A stretch of DNA of 64,000 bases from JAMXLO01 sp963812075. GTDB taxonomy: Bacteria > Pseudomonadota > Alphaproteobacteria > Acetobacterales > Acetobacteraceae. Below, piece by piece: positions 49,054 through 58,562 of this stretch. The stretch's first letter is position 1; each line of letters starts with the position of its first letter. The notes below the pieces were generated by a model. The model worked only from the letters and a program-made list of their open reading frames with translations. It did not search any database and had not been told where the DNA came from. The position numbers were made by a program, and so were the translations under genes. The stretch is from assembly GCA_963812075.1 (NCBI GenBank), contig CAWETN010000007.1, forward strand, positions 186,001 through 250,000. The letters are read 5' to 3'.

Positions 49054-49409
49054 CGGGCGCGACGGGTACTCTTGCGGGGCGCCGGTTTGGGTCGCGCTTT
49101 GCGCTTTGGGGGCACCTTGGCCTTCGGCGGTGCCTTGCGCTGCGCCTTTGCTGCCGGCCGCGCCGCCGGCCGCGCGCGTGGCGCGGTGGCGGCGGCGAGA
49201 GCAGGTGGCGGCAGGCGGAACGCCACCGCCATGTCGTCGGCCAGTGGCCGGTCATGCGGGATCGAGGCTATCAGTCCAGCCACCTGGCGCCAGGCGAGAA
49301 CGAGGTCGGCGACCTGGCCGGGATTGAGCACCAACCCGGCGCGCGCCAGCAGCAGCTGCATCTCCCCGGGACTGATGGCCGGGACGGGCATGGTCGGCGG
49401 CGCGGGCAT
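49050..49409 (-). CDS. AtzG-like (DUF4089) amidase partner with basic tail
   Basis: The 119-residue product is in two parts. Residues 10-70 resemble the AtzG/DUF4089 helical domain (MQLLLARAGLVLNPGQVADL, then MAVAFRLPP). The last 45 residues are a low-complexity Ala/Lys/Arg/Pro tail. It is probably the structural partner of the amidase that it overlaps. The tail, with histone-H1-like composition, is unusual for the family. Confidence 0.7.
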   Translation of the reverse strand: MPAPPTMPVPAISPGEMQLLLARAGLVLNPGQVADLVLAWRQVAGLIASIPHDRPLADDMAVAFRLPPPALAAATAPRARPAARPAAKAQRKAPPKAKVPPKRKARPKPAPRKSTRRAR

Positions 49410-49445
49410 CCTGATCGGCGACCCTTTGAGCGGTGGCCGGTGACC

Positions 49446-50516
<1,071 letters not shown>

Positions 50517-50555
50517 GCGTGCGAACTTGCCACTCCGGTTACAGGACGCCGCCGA

Positions 50556-51894
50556 TCAGTGGTCCGAAGGCCCGATCGGCATGTCGCGGATGTGGCGCAT
50601 GTCGTCGCCGTCGTGGCGATCGCCGTGACCCTGATGGCCGCGGTCGCCGTGGTCATCGTCGCGACCATGGCCGTGATCGTTGTCGCCATCGTCGTTGTCG
50701 CCATGGCCGTTGCCGTTGCCTCCGGCACCGCCGGTGGTGATGAAGTCGCCGGGGCTCAGGCTGGTCACGCCGGCGAAGGTGATCGTGGTGTGGTCGGACA
50801 GTGTGATGGTGACGGATCCGTCGGTCACCGTCTGGCTCTTCAGTGCGTCACGCACCTCGTTCCTGCCGTAGCCCTGCAGGTCGATCGTGTCCCCGGGGTG
50901 GAATCCCTGGACCGAGTCGGTGCCGCCGCCCTGGCCGTTGGTGAACACGAAGCTGTCGTTGCCGCCGCCGCCGACGATCGTGCTGTTGCCGGTGCTGGCA
51001 AAGAAGGTATCGGCCCCGGATGCGAATAGGCCATTGAGCAACTCGTTGCCGGCGCCCGCATGCAGCTCCTGGCCGGCGTTTCCGGCGGCGAAGAGCTGGT
51101 CGCCGTCGCCGCCGCCGAACAGCGTGGCGTTGCCGGTTCCGGCGGACAGGAAGTTGTCACCGGCGGTCCCACCATGCACCAGATCCGGACCGGTGCCGCC
51201 GATGTAGTTGACGCTGCCGGCGCCGCCGTAAATGGTCGCGGGCCCGCCCAGGTTGCCGATGTAGAACAGCTTGGCGCCACCGTAGATGACATCGCTGGTG
51301 TCGCCGATGGCGGTGATCGTCGCCTGCCCGCCGCTGGCGCTCACCGTGTCGTCCCCGGTGGAATTGACGAGGCTGTTGCCGCCGCCGAGCAGGATCGCGT
51401 TATGGCCGGCGCCCGCACTGATAGAATTGTTGCCGGCGCCCAGCGCGAAGATGACGTCGTCGCCCTTTCCCGTATTGATCGACCAGTCGCCGCTGTCTCC
51501 GCCGGGGATCGAGACCAGGTTATTGCCGCCGCCGGCAACCACGGTTCCGGAACCGCCGGTAGCAATGAAGTCCAGCCGGCCGACGCTGGACAGCACCGAA
51601 CTCGTCGGCGTCCCCCGAGCCGAAGACGACCGCCTTGGCCGCGGTGTCGATGAAGGCCTTGTAGCCCGGCGGCAGTGCCGTCATGCCGTCCTTCGTCTGG
51701 ACGAACTCGCCGGTCGCGCCAGGTGGCAGGGGCAACGGCGGACCTGTGGAATCGTCCGATGCGAGGATGCTGCCGTTCTGCACGCCGGCGGTGATGGCCG
51801 AAGCGATCCGCTGTGCCAGCGCGGCGTTGGCTTCGGTGTCGAAAGTCAGGACAACAGTCTGGCCATTTGCGCCCGCGACGGTGACTGTCGACAT
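50556..51894 (-). CDS. Glycine-rich repeat (hemolysin-type-like) secreted protein (frameshifted near 51600)
   Basis: The repaired length is 445 residues. The N-terminal 95 residues (STVTVAGANGQTVVLTFDTE onward) look like a non-repeat head. Then come many GG-x-G-x-(D/N) repeats (GGGDGDQLFAAG, GAGNELLNG, GGGGNDSFVFTNG) of the RTX-like beta-roll type, then a VTITLSDHTTITFAGV strand region. The last 55 residues are a His/Asp/Gly-rich tail. No signal peptide, so type I secretion is likely. One extra base near 51600 separates the head from the repeats. Confidence 0.75.
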
Positions 51895-52281
51895 CCCTTG
51901 GTCTCCCCGACTGCCGAGTTGAATTGCTCATCCGGTCGGGAAGGAGTGTGTGGCGGGAATCACGTTGCATCGGCAGTAATCCGTTATAAGATCGCCAATT
52001 GTCCGACGCTAACAAAAAGTTCAAAAAAGTATAGATCGCCGGCAAGCGATGATATATTTGACGTCAATCGTCCGTTCGTCCTGTAGCAGAATAACGGAAA
52101 TATCCGTGACTCCGACGGCTGATTTGGCATCGCCGGGTGGCGGAATGTCTGCATTGTAACGGCCATATTCGGCGCTGCTCGAGCGCGCGTGCGAGGCTTG
52201 CTCCCACGCATCCCATGGGTTCCAGTTGGCAGGACGGTGCGGAGGGGGACACCATCGCCCACCGGGAGATGGCGGAGAGCA
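51895..52281. other. Divergent intergenic region
   Basis: About 387 bases between the repeat protein and the MFS gene. The part from 51960 to 52140 is clearly more AT-rich than the rest of the window and should hold the two divergent promoters. I see no RNA gene or clear operator. Confidence 0.4.
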
Positions 52282-53556
52282 ATGCGGCCCGATAGATCGA
52301 TGCGGCTACAGATAGGAACGCTGGTCGTTGCCACGAGCGCCGTTCAGCTCGCCAACGGCTTCTTTGGCACATTCATCTCCCTGCGCGTGTCGATCGAGAA
52401 CTTCGGCGCGACTATGGCCGGTCTGGTGCTCAGCAGTTATTTCGCCGGGTTCACGCTCGGGGCACTCCGCTGTGGACGGATCATCGAGCGCATCGGACAC
52501 ATCCGGGCCTACGCCGGCTTCGGTGGCCTGGTGGTCGGCGCGACGGCCGCCATGCCTCTTTGGATCGGGCCATTGCCTTGGTTGGTGTTGCGCGGGATCA
52601 TCGGCTTCGGCTGCTCTGGCATCTTCATCACGACCGAGAGCTGGCTCAATGCCAAGGCTCGGCCGTCTGAACGTGGGCAGGTCTTTTCGGTGTACATGGT
52701 AGGAACCTTCCTGGCCCTTGCGGTGGGACAGCTCCTGATCGGCCGCACGGAAGTCGAAGCGGCGACGCCGTTCAATGCGATCGTCGTGCTGTTCGCGGTG
52801 GCGCTGGTCATGGTGAGCATGACCAGGGCCGAGCCGCCCCAGACAATCGCTGCGGCGACGCTTCGGTATGGCCAGCTCTCGCGCGCGGCGCCGGTTGCGG
52901 TTCTCGGCTGCGCTGTCAGCGGGCTGGTCAGCAGCGCATTCTACGCGCTCGTACCGGCATGGATGCAGGGTGAGGGTATCGAGCAGGCGACGATTGCGCT
53001 GTTCATGCTCGTGGCCGTGCTCGGTGGGCTTGCTTTCCAGGTCCCGGTCGGCCGGTTTTCCGACCGCTTCGACCGGCGCACGGTATTGGCCACGCTGAGC
53101 CTCGGTTTCGCGGGCGCCGCCGTTGCGCTGGTGCTGCTGCCGCACTCCCTTCCGATCGTCCTGCCGGCGGCGTCACTGCTGGGCGGCTTCATGTCGACAC
53201 TTTACCCGGTCTGCGTCGCGCTCGCACACGACCGCATGCCATCCGATCGCGTGGTTGCCGTCAGTGGCCGGCTCATCCTGGTGAGCGGGCTAGGCTCCGT
53301 GATTGGCCCACTTATCGGAACCAGCCTCATGGGGCGGTTCGGCATCGACGGCGTGCTGTATTTCATGGCTGCCGCATCAGTCTTCCAGGCGATTGTCGCC
53401 GCAGGCCAGAGCATGGTCACGGCGGCTCCGCTGCGCCTGCGACGGCCATTCGGGATTCTGGCGCCGCAGGCCGCGCCGCTTGCGCACGATGTGCTTGGCT
53501 CCTCGGACGGACCCTCCCTGCTCGACCCGACCGGGGCGAACTCCGGGAAGGGCTGA
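52282..53556 (+). CDS. MFS transporter
   Basis: The 424-residue protein has about 12 membrane helices of the major facilitator superfamily, YfkF/YcaD-like subgroup. Landmarks are SSYFAGFTLGALRCGRIIERIGHIR, WLNAKARPSERGQVFSVYMVG and the second-half loop GRFSDRFDRRTVLA. The last 40 residues are a cytoplasmic tail. ATG at 52282 follows GGAGA; the longer open frame would add a basic, non-helical leader. Substrate unknown. Confidence 0.83.
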   Translation: MRPDRSMRLQIGTLVVATSAVQLANGFFGTFISLRVSIENFGATMAGLVLSSYFAGFTLGALRCGRIIERIGHIRAYAGFGGLVVGATAAMPLWIGPLPWLVLRGIIGFGCSGIFITTESWLNAKARPSERGQVFSVYMVGTFLALAVGQLLIGRTEVEAATPFNAIVVLFAVALVMVSMTRAEPPQTIAAATLRYGQLSRAAPVAVLGCAVSGLVSSAFYALVPAWMQGEGIEQATIALFMLVAVLGGLAFQVPVGRFSDRFDRRTVLATLSLGFAGAAVALVLLPHSLPIVLPAASLLGGFMSTLYPVCVALAHDRMPSDRVVAVSGRLILVSGLGSVIGPLIGTSLMGRFGIDGVLYFMAAASVFQAIVAAGQSMVTAAPLRLRRPFGILAPQAAPLAHDVLGSSDGPSLLDPTGANSGKG

Positions 53557-53626
53557 TCGCTATGGCGGGCCGGCAAGGGACGCGCGCGCCGCGAGTGGTT
53601 TCATCGCTTGAGCGCTTCTGCGCGCC

Positions 53627-53986
53627 GTTGCCGTGAGACATTGTCGGGGGCGCACTTGGGCGAAGTACTCGGCGACGAGGCGCCTGGTCGAGCCACTGCC
53701 GCAGTTGCTGATTGAGGTCGTCGAGATTGCGGAAGCTGCGACCGAGGAAGAAGTCCTCGCGGATGGAGTGATAGCGTCGCTCGACCCTGGCCTGCGTCTT
53801 GGCCCGGTAGGGCTTGCATGCCTTCGGCAGGTAGCCATAGTGGCGGGCCAAACCCAGCAGCGCTCGGTTGTAGACGATGTGGCCAGCCTCAGGACCCCCG
53901 CGGCTGAAGACGCTTCGCATGCGGTCGTAGAGAAGGGTTCCGGCACTCCGCCCAAGGGCCTCCAACGCCGCGGTCTGCCATTCTCT
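53627..53986 (-). pseudogene. IS21-family transposase (IstA) remnant
   Basis: About 120 codons match the C-terminal part of IstA: TLLYDRMRSVF, HIVYNRALLGLARHYGYLP, ACKPYRAKTQARVERRYHSI and REDFFLGRSFRNLDDLN. The 5' two-thirds with the DDE catalytic start, IstB and the terminal repeats are absent. The end continues in another frame (RRLVAEYFAQVRP). It is a decayed insertion at the border of the photosynthesis region. Confidence 0.8.
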
Positions 53987-54127
53987 TGACGCTCCCCAGG
54001 TGTACGGGAGGTTTGCCACTACGGCAACCACTGTTGACACGGGCGTTGTCGTGCGTACGCATCGGGCGCCTGACGTTGCGGAAGACCTAACGATGATCGG
54101 TTCCCGGGTCTGCAAGAGAGGACCGAA

Positions 54128-54787
54128 GTGACGCTGGTGGCCCGCATGCGCGCCAGCACCGCGCGGGAGCATGCCCGCGCGGAGCGGTCGGGCATCGTTG
54201 CGGCAATCCTGTCCGGGCGGGTCAGCCGTCCTGCCTACGTGCTGTACCTGCGCAACCTCCTACCCGTCTATCGGAGCATGGAGCAGGCATTGGAGCGGCA
54301 CGGCGCGCTGGCAGCCATAGCGCGGCTCGCACGGCCTGCGCTGTATCGAGCGGATCGCATCGCCGCCGACCTCGTTGCGCTGATCGGGCCAGGCTGGCCC
54401 GATCAGGTCCCTCTGCTCCGCTCCGGGGAGCGCTATGCTGCCAGGGTCGATTGGGCAGGAGCGGGAGATGGCACGCGGTTGATAGCGCACGCCTATACCC
54501 GCTACCTCGGGGACCTTAGTGGCGGCCAGATCCTGCGCCGGCGTCTGGCGCAGCGGTTTGGCTCGGACTTTCCTGTGGCGTTTGCCGAGTTTCCAGCGAT
54601 CGGCGAGGTCGGCACGTTCTCGGCCGCGTTTCGGGCGGCGCTAGACTGCGCGGCAAGCCATGCGATGGAGGACGAGCCTTTGCTGTGCGAGGCGATCACT
54701 GCATTCGAGCTGAACATCGAGCTTTCGCTGGACGCGGATGGCGCTACGTGCGACGCGGACCCAGGTTCGGACATTGCGCCGATGTAA
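54128..54787 (+). CDS. Biliverdin-producing heme oxygenase
   Basis: The 219-residue helical protein opens heme to biliverdin IX-alpha, CO and iron. The proximal heme His is His15 in STAREHARAE, and the distal-helix glycine motif is AYTRYLGDLSGGQILRR. The neighbouring bacteriophytochrome needs biliverdin as chromophore, so this is probably its dedicated BphO/HmuO. The start is GTG at 54128. Confidence 0.92.
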   Translation: MTLVARMRASTAREHARAERSGIVAAILSGRVSRPAYVLYLRNLLPVYRSMEQALERHGALAAIARLARPALYRADRIAADLVALIGPGWPDQVPLLRSGERYAARVDWAGAGDGTRLIAHAYTRYLGDLSGGQILRRRLAQRFGSDFPVAFAEFPAIGEVGTFSAAFRAALDCAASHAMEDEPLLCEAITAFELNIELSLDADGATCDADPGSDIAPM

Positions 54788-54937
54788 TGCGGTCGCCCGC
54801 GGGTCTCCCTCCGTCCTTCTCGCCTTGCATCCGTCAACCATGGTAGTCTCCCTATCGGCCAGCAACCGGCCAGGCGTCTCCAGGAGGCTACAATCTCACT
54901 CGCTGCTCTGCCCGGCGTCAGCATTGCGCCCCCCGAC

Positions 54938-56287
54938 GTGACCCTCATGCTCGACCTCGACGGCGTCATCCGTGACGCGACGCTGTCGAACGCGGTGTCG
55001 CAGGAATCGGCGGCCGACTGGCTTGGACGCGCCTGGGTCGACACCGTCGACGACATCGGCGGTGACAAGGTCCGGCGGATGGTGGCGGACGCTCGCGAAG
55101 GGGGCCTCTCGGCCTTCCGCCAGGTCACCCAGCGTTTCCCGAGCGGCCTCGAGCTGCCGATGGAGTACACCACGGTCCGGCTTGGAGGCAAAGCCGGGCT
55201 GATTGCCATCGGGCGCAACCTGCAGGCCGTGGCCGATCTGCAGACCCGCCTGATCGCCGCCCAGCAGGCAATGGAGCAGGAGTATTGGAAGCTGCGCGAG
55301 GTAGAGTCGCGCTATCGCCTGCTGTTCGACGCCTCGAACGAGGCGGTGCTGCTGCTTCGGGCGGACACCCTCAGGATCGTCGAGGCCAATCCTGCCGCCA
55401 TCCGCGGTCTTGGCCTGTCGCCCGGGCGCGACCTCGTGAATGAGATGTCCGCCGCTGAGCAGCAGTCGTTCCACGCGCTGCTCCAGCGGGTTCGTCAGAA
55501 TGGTCGGGCCCCGGGCGTGCTGCTGCATCTCGGTGCCGATCGGCAGGCGTGGCTGGTGCGCGCCTCGCTGATGACCAGCGAGCCGGGCCCGATGTTCCTG
55601 GTGCAGTTGGCCTCGGCGGACAGCGCGAACCCCGAGCCACAGCGCCCCAGCCAAGTATCAACCCCGCTCGATGACTTTGTCGACAGGCTGCCGGACGGGT
55701 TCGTCGTCATCGACCGCGACGGGACGGTCCGGCGGGCAAACCGCGCCTTCCTCGACCTGGTGCAGGTGACCGCCGAGGGCAGGGTAGTGGGCGAGCGGTT
55801 GTCCCGCTGGCTGTCGCATCCGGGTGCGGATATGACCGTCCTGCTGGCTAATCTCGGCCGGCATGGTTCAGTGCGGCTGTTTTCCACCGGCCTGCAGGGC
55901 GAATTCGGTGGCGAGACCGCGGTCGAGATCTCCGCGGTCGGCAACACCCCGGAGAAGCCGAGTTTGATTGCATTGCTGATCCGCGACGTCGGCCGCAGGC
56001 TGCCGCAGGCCGACGATACCGTCAGCCTCCAGTCAGCGCTCGCCGCGGTCATCGAGCAGAGCGGCAATACCCCGTTGCGCGGCCTGGTCCGCGACACCGT
56101 GGGCCTGGTCGAGCGACACTATATCGGGGCTGCCCTGCAGCTCGCCGGCGGCAACCGGACGGCAGCCGCCGAACTGCTGGGCCTGAGTCGGCAGGGGTTT
56201 TACAAGAAGCTGGCGCAGTACGAGATGGAACTCACCGGTCCGCAATGGGTCAGACTCGCCGGGCAACGGTCGATAGAACCCCATTGA
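54938..56287 (+). CDS. ppsR: PpsR/CrtJ-like transcriptional regulator of photosynthesis genes
   Basis: The 449-residue (or longer) regulator has an N-terminal PAS-like domain (TLMLDLDGVIRDATL), a Q-linker helix (LIAAQQAMEQEYWKLREVE), two further PAS domains (YRLLFDASNEAVLLL; LPDGFVVIDRDGTVRRAN) and a C-terminal Fis-type HTH (AALQLAGGNRTAAAELLGLSRQGFYKKL), the PpsR/CrtJ layout. PpsR represses bch, crt and puc genes at TGT-N12-ACA sites under oxygen. GTG at 54938 is the first standard start, but the coding pattern extends about 15 codons upstream to an AGGAGG site at 54882. Confidence 0.9.
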   Translation: MTLMLDLDGVIRDATLSNAVSQESAADWLGRAWVDTVDDIGGDKVRRMVADAREGGLSAFRQVTQRFPSGLELPMEYTTVRLGGKAGLIAIGRNLQAVADLQTRLIAAQQAMEQEYWKLREVESRYRLLFDASNEAVLLLRADTLRIVEANPAAIRGLGLSPGRDLVNEMSAAEQQSFHALLQRVRQNGRAPGVLLHLGADRQAWLVRASLMTSEPGPMFLVQLASADSANPEPQRPSQVSTPLDDFVDRLPDGFVVIDRDGTVRRANRAFLDLVQVTAEGRVVGERLSRWLSHPGADMTVLLANLGRHGSVRLFSTGLQGEFGGETAVEISAVGNTPEKPSLIALLIRDVGRRLPQADDTVSLQSALAAVIEQSGNTPLRGLVRDTVGLVERHYIGAALQLAGGNRTAAAELLGLSRQGFYKKLAQYEMELTGPQWVRLAGQRSIEPH

Positions 56288-56303
56288 TCCAGGGAGGCTC
56301 GAC

Positions 56304-58490
56304 GTGCTCACCCGCACGGTCGCGACGCCGGCTTTCGGACAGGCAGACCTTTCGAACTGCGAGCGCGAGCTGATCCATCTGGCAGGGTCGATCCAGCCGC
56401 ATGGCGCCCTGTTCCTGGTTCGTGAGCCCGACAACGCGATCGTCCAGGCCAGTACGAACGCAGCGGGCTTCCTGGGTCTCGACGGCGAGGTCATCGGGCG
56501 CACGCTCGACGCAATCCCCGGCGACCTGGCCGAACGGCTCCGCCCGCATCTGTCGGACGGGCTGCGCGACGTCGCACGCGGCGTGCGCTGCCATTTCGGT
56601 CGCCGGCACGCAGCCTTCGATTGCCTGATCCATCGTCCTTCGGACGGTGGTCTGATCGTCGAACTCGAGCGCGCCGGCCCGTCGGTGGACTTTTCGCTCC
56701 ACCTGGAGACCGCTCTCCAGTCGATCATGGCGGCGGCAACTGTGCAGGCGGTGTGCGACGCGACGGCGCGCATCTTCAAGACGCTGATCGGCTACGACCG
56801 AGTGATGGTCTACCGATTCGACGAGCAGGGCCATGGCGAGGTGTTCTCCGAGGAGCGTGAACCGGGGCTCGAGGCGTATCTGGGCAATCGCTACCCAGCC
56901 TCGGATATCCCGCAAATCGCGCGCCGGCTGTACGTGCGCAACCGCGTCCGCGTGCTGCAGGACGTCGAATACGCGCCGGTCCCCCTGACCCCGGCACTGT
57001 CGCCGATCAGCGGCGAGCAGCTCGACATGTCATTGTGCCTGTTGCGCAGCATCTCACCGATCCACGTGCAGTACCTCAAGAACATGGGCGTCCGGGCGAC
57101 GCTGGTCGTCTCGCTGATGGTGAGCGGCCGGCTGTGGGGGCTCATCTCCTGCCATCACTACGTGCCGCGCTTCGTGCACTTCGAGGCCCGCGCGGTGTGC
57201 GAACTGCTGGCCGAGGCAATAGGCACCCGCATCGCCGCGCTGGAAAGTTTCGCGCAGGTGCAGGCGGAGCTGTCCGTCCGCCGGCTTGAGCAGCGGATGA
57301 TCCAGGCGATTTCGCGCGAGGGCGACTGGCGCGGCGCGCTGTTCGACCGCTCTCTGGCGCTGCTGGAGCCGGTCGGGGCGAGCGGCGCGGCGCTGCTCTT
57401 CGAGGGCGAGGTGCGGACGGTGGGCGAGGTGCCCGGCACCGCCACGCTGCGCGAAATCGGCGACTGGCTGGACCGTCAGCCGCGCGATGAGCAGATCGCC
57501 ACCGCCTCGCTGCCCGAGGATGCGCCGCAGTTCGCTGCGCTCAAGCCGATCGCCAGCGGGCTGCTCGCGGTGCCGGTCTCGGCCACGCCCGGCGAATATC
57601 TGGTTTGGCTACGGCCGGAACGCGTGCGGACGGTGACCTGGGGCGGCAATCCATTCGCGCCGCACGGCACCGGCGACGATCCCGCCACCCTTTCGCCGCG
57701 CCGTTCGTTCGCCCAGTGGCATCAGGTGGTCGAAGGCACGGCAGACCCCTGGAGCCCCGCCGATCTGGCCGCGGCGCGGCTGATCGGCGACAGCGTCGCC
57801 GACGTGGTGGTGCAGTTCCGCTCGGTCCGGATGCTGATCGCCGAGCATCAGCGCAACCAGGTGCGACGCCAGGTGCAGCAGTCCGGACAGGCGGTGGTGA
57901 TCGCCAACGCCTCGGGCCGGATCCTTCAGCTCAATGCCGCCTTCCATGCGCTATTGCCGCGCGGGGCCAAGCGGCCGCAGGCCGTCGCCGACCTGGCGCA
58001 GCTCCTGGTCGATCCGGAAGAGGCGCGGCGCGCGCTGCACGTGCTGGTGGCGGAACGACGCGCCTGGCGGGGAGAGGTCCTGATGGATCGCCCCGATGGC
58101 GAGTCGATGCCGCTGCTGGTCCGGGCCGACCCGGTCTTCACCGGACAGGATCGCAGCCTGGGTTTCGTGCTGCTGTTCACCGACCTGACCGAGCGCAAGG
58201 CTGCGGAGGCGGCGCGGCGACAATTCCAGGAGGGCGTGATCCAGCAGCGCCGGCCGCTTTCGGGCCTGCTGGATTCCAAGGCCGACCTGATGTTCCGCAA
58301 CCTGCTCACCGCGATCGTCGAGAACGCCCAGCTTGCTGCGCTGGAGATCGCCGACGGCGTCGATCCGTCGCGCATGCCGGACATGCTGGAGGCGGTCCGC
58401 GCCTCGGTCGCCCGAACCGCCGAGGTGCTGGGATATCTGGTCTGGCATGCGACCAGGGGCCAGGGCGACGACGACACGGCGCGCAACTGA
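56304..58490 (+). CDS. bphP: Bacteriophytochrome with PAS/HOS-type output (PpsR antirepressor type)
   Basis: The 728-residue red/far-red photoreceptor binds biliverdin through Cys19 (LSNCERELIHLAGSIQPHG). Domains: PAS (about 20-125), GAF (140-310) with PASDIP (198-203, Asp201) and the chromophore-pocket His254 and His284, PHY (about 320-510), a second PAS (about 520-650) and a C-terminal helical segment without histidine-kinase boxes. Such non-kinase BphPs bind PpsR directly and relieve repression under far-red light. It starts 16 bases after ppsR. No kinase or response-regulator domain is visible. Confidence 0.92.
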   Translation: MLTRTVATPAFGQADLSNCERELIHLAGSIQPHGALFLVREPDNAIVQASTNAAGFLGLDGEVIGRTLDAIPGDLAERLRPHLSDGLRDVARGVRCHFGRRHAAFDCLIHRPSDGGLIVELERAGPSVDFSLHLETALQSIMAAATVQAVCDATARIFKTLIGYDRVMVYRFDEQGHGEVFSEEREPGLEAYLGNRYPASDIPQIARRLYVRNRVRVLQDVEYAPVPLTPALSPISGEQLDMSLCLLRSISPIHVQYLKNMGVRATLVVSLMVSGRLWGLISCHHYVPRFVHFEARAVCELLAEAIGTRIAALESFAQVQAELSVRRLEQRMIQAISREGDWRGALFDRSLALLEPVGASGAALLFEGEVRTVGEVPGTATLREIGDWLDRQPRDEQIATASLPEDAPQFAALKPIASGLLAVPVSATPGEYLVWLRPERVRTVTWGGNPFAPHGTGDDPATLSPRRSFAQWHQVVEGTADPWSPADLAAARLIGDSVADVVVQFRSVRMLIAEHQRNQVRRQVQQSGQAVVIANASGRILQLNAAFHALLPRGAKRPQAVADLAQLLVDPEEARRALHVLVAERRAWRGEVLMDRPDGESMPLLVRADPVFTGQDRSLGFVLLFTDLTERKAAEAARRQFQEGVIQQRRPLSGLLDSKADLMFRNLLTAIVENAQLAALEIADGVDPSRMPDMLEAVRASVARTAEVLGYLVWHATRGQGDDDTARN

Positions 58491-58525
58491 TCGTTGACAT
58501 CACTGTCTTGCAGAGTGTCAACGAT
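58490..58525. promoter_or_regulatory. 10-bp inverted repeat before the prenyl synthase-bch operon
   Basis: ATCGTTGACA-N16-TGTCAACGAT is a perfect 10-bp dyad starting at the last base of the bphP stop. The right arm begins TGT and, 12 bases on, reads ACG, one mismatch from the PpsR consensus TGT-N12-ACA. TTGACA in the left arm could be a -35 box. It could be a PpsR operator or a terminator-like stem. Confidence 0.45.
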
Positions 58526-58562
58526 ACTTGACGAACGGTGGCGCGCCTAGAATAAATGCGGC

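Noticed and set aside
50720..51540. Possible CRISPR or tandem DNA repeat
   Set aside because: The repetition is at the protein level (glycine-rich beta-roll repeats) with variable DNA; there are no regular direct repeats and spacers.
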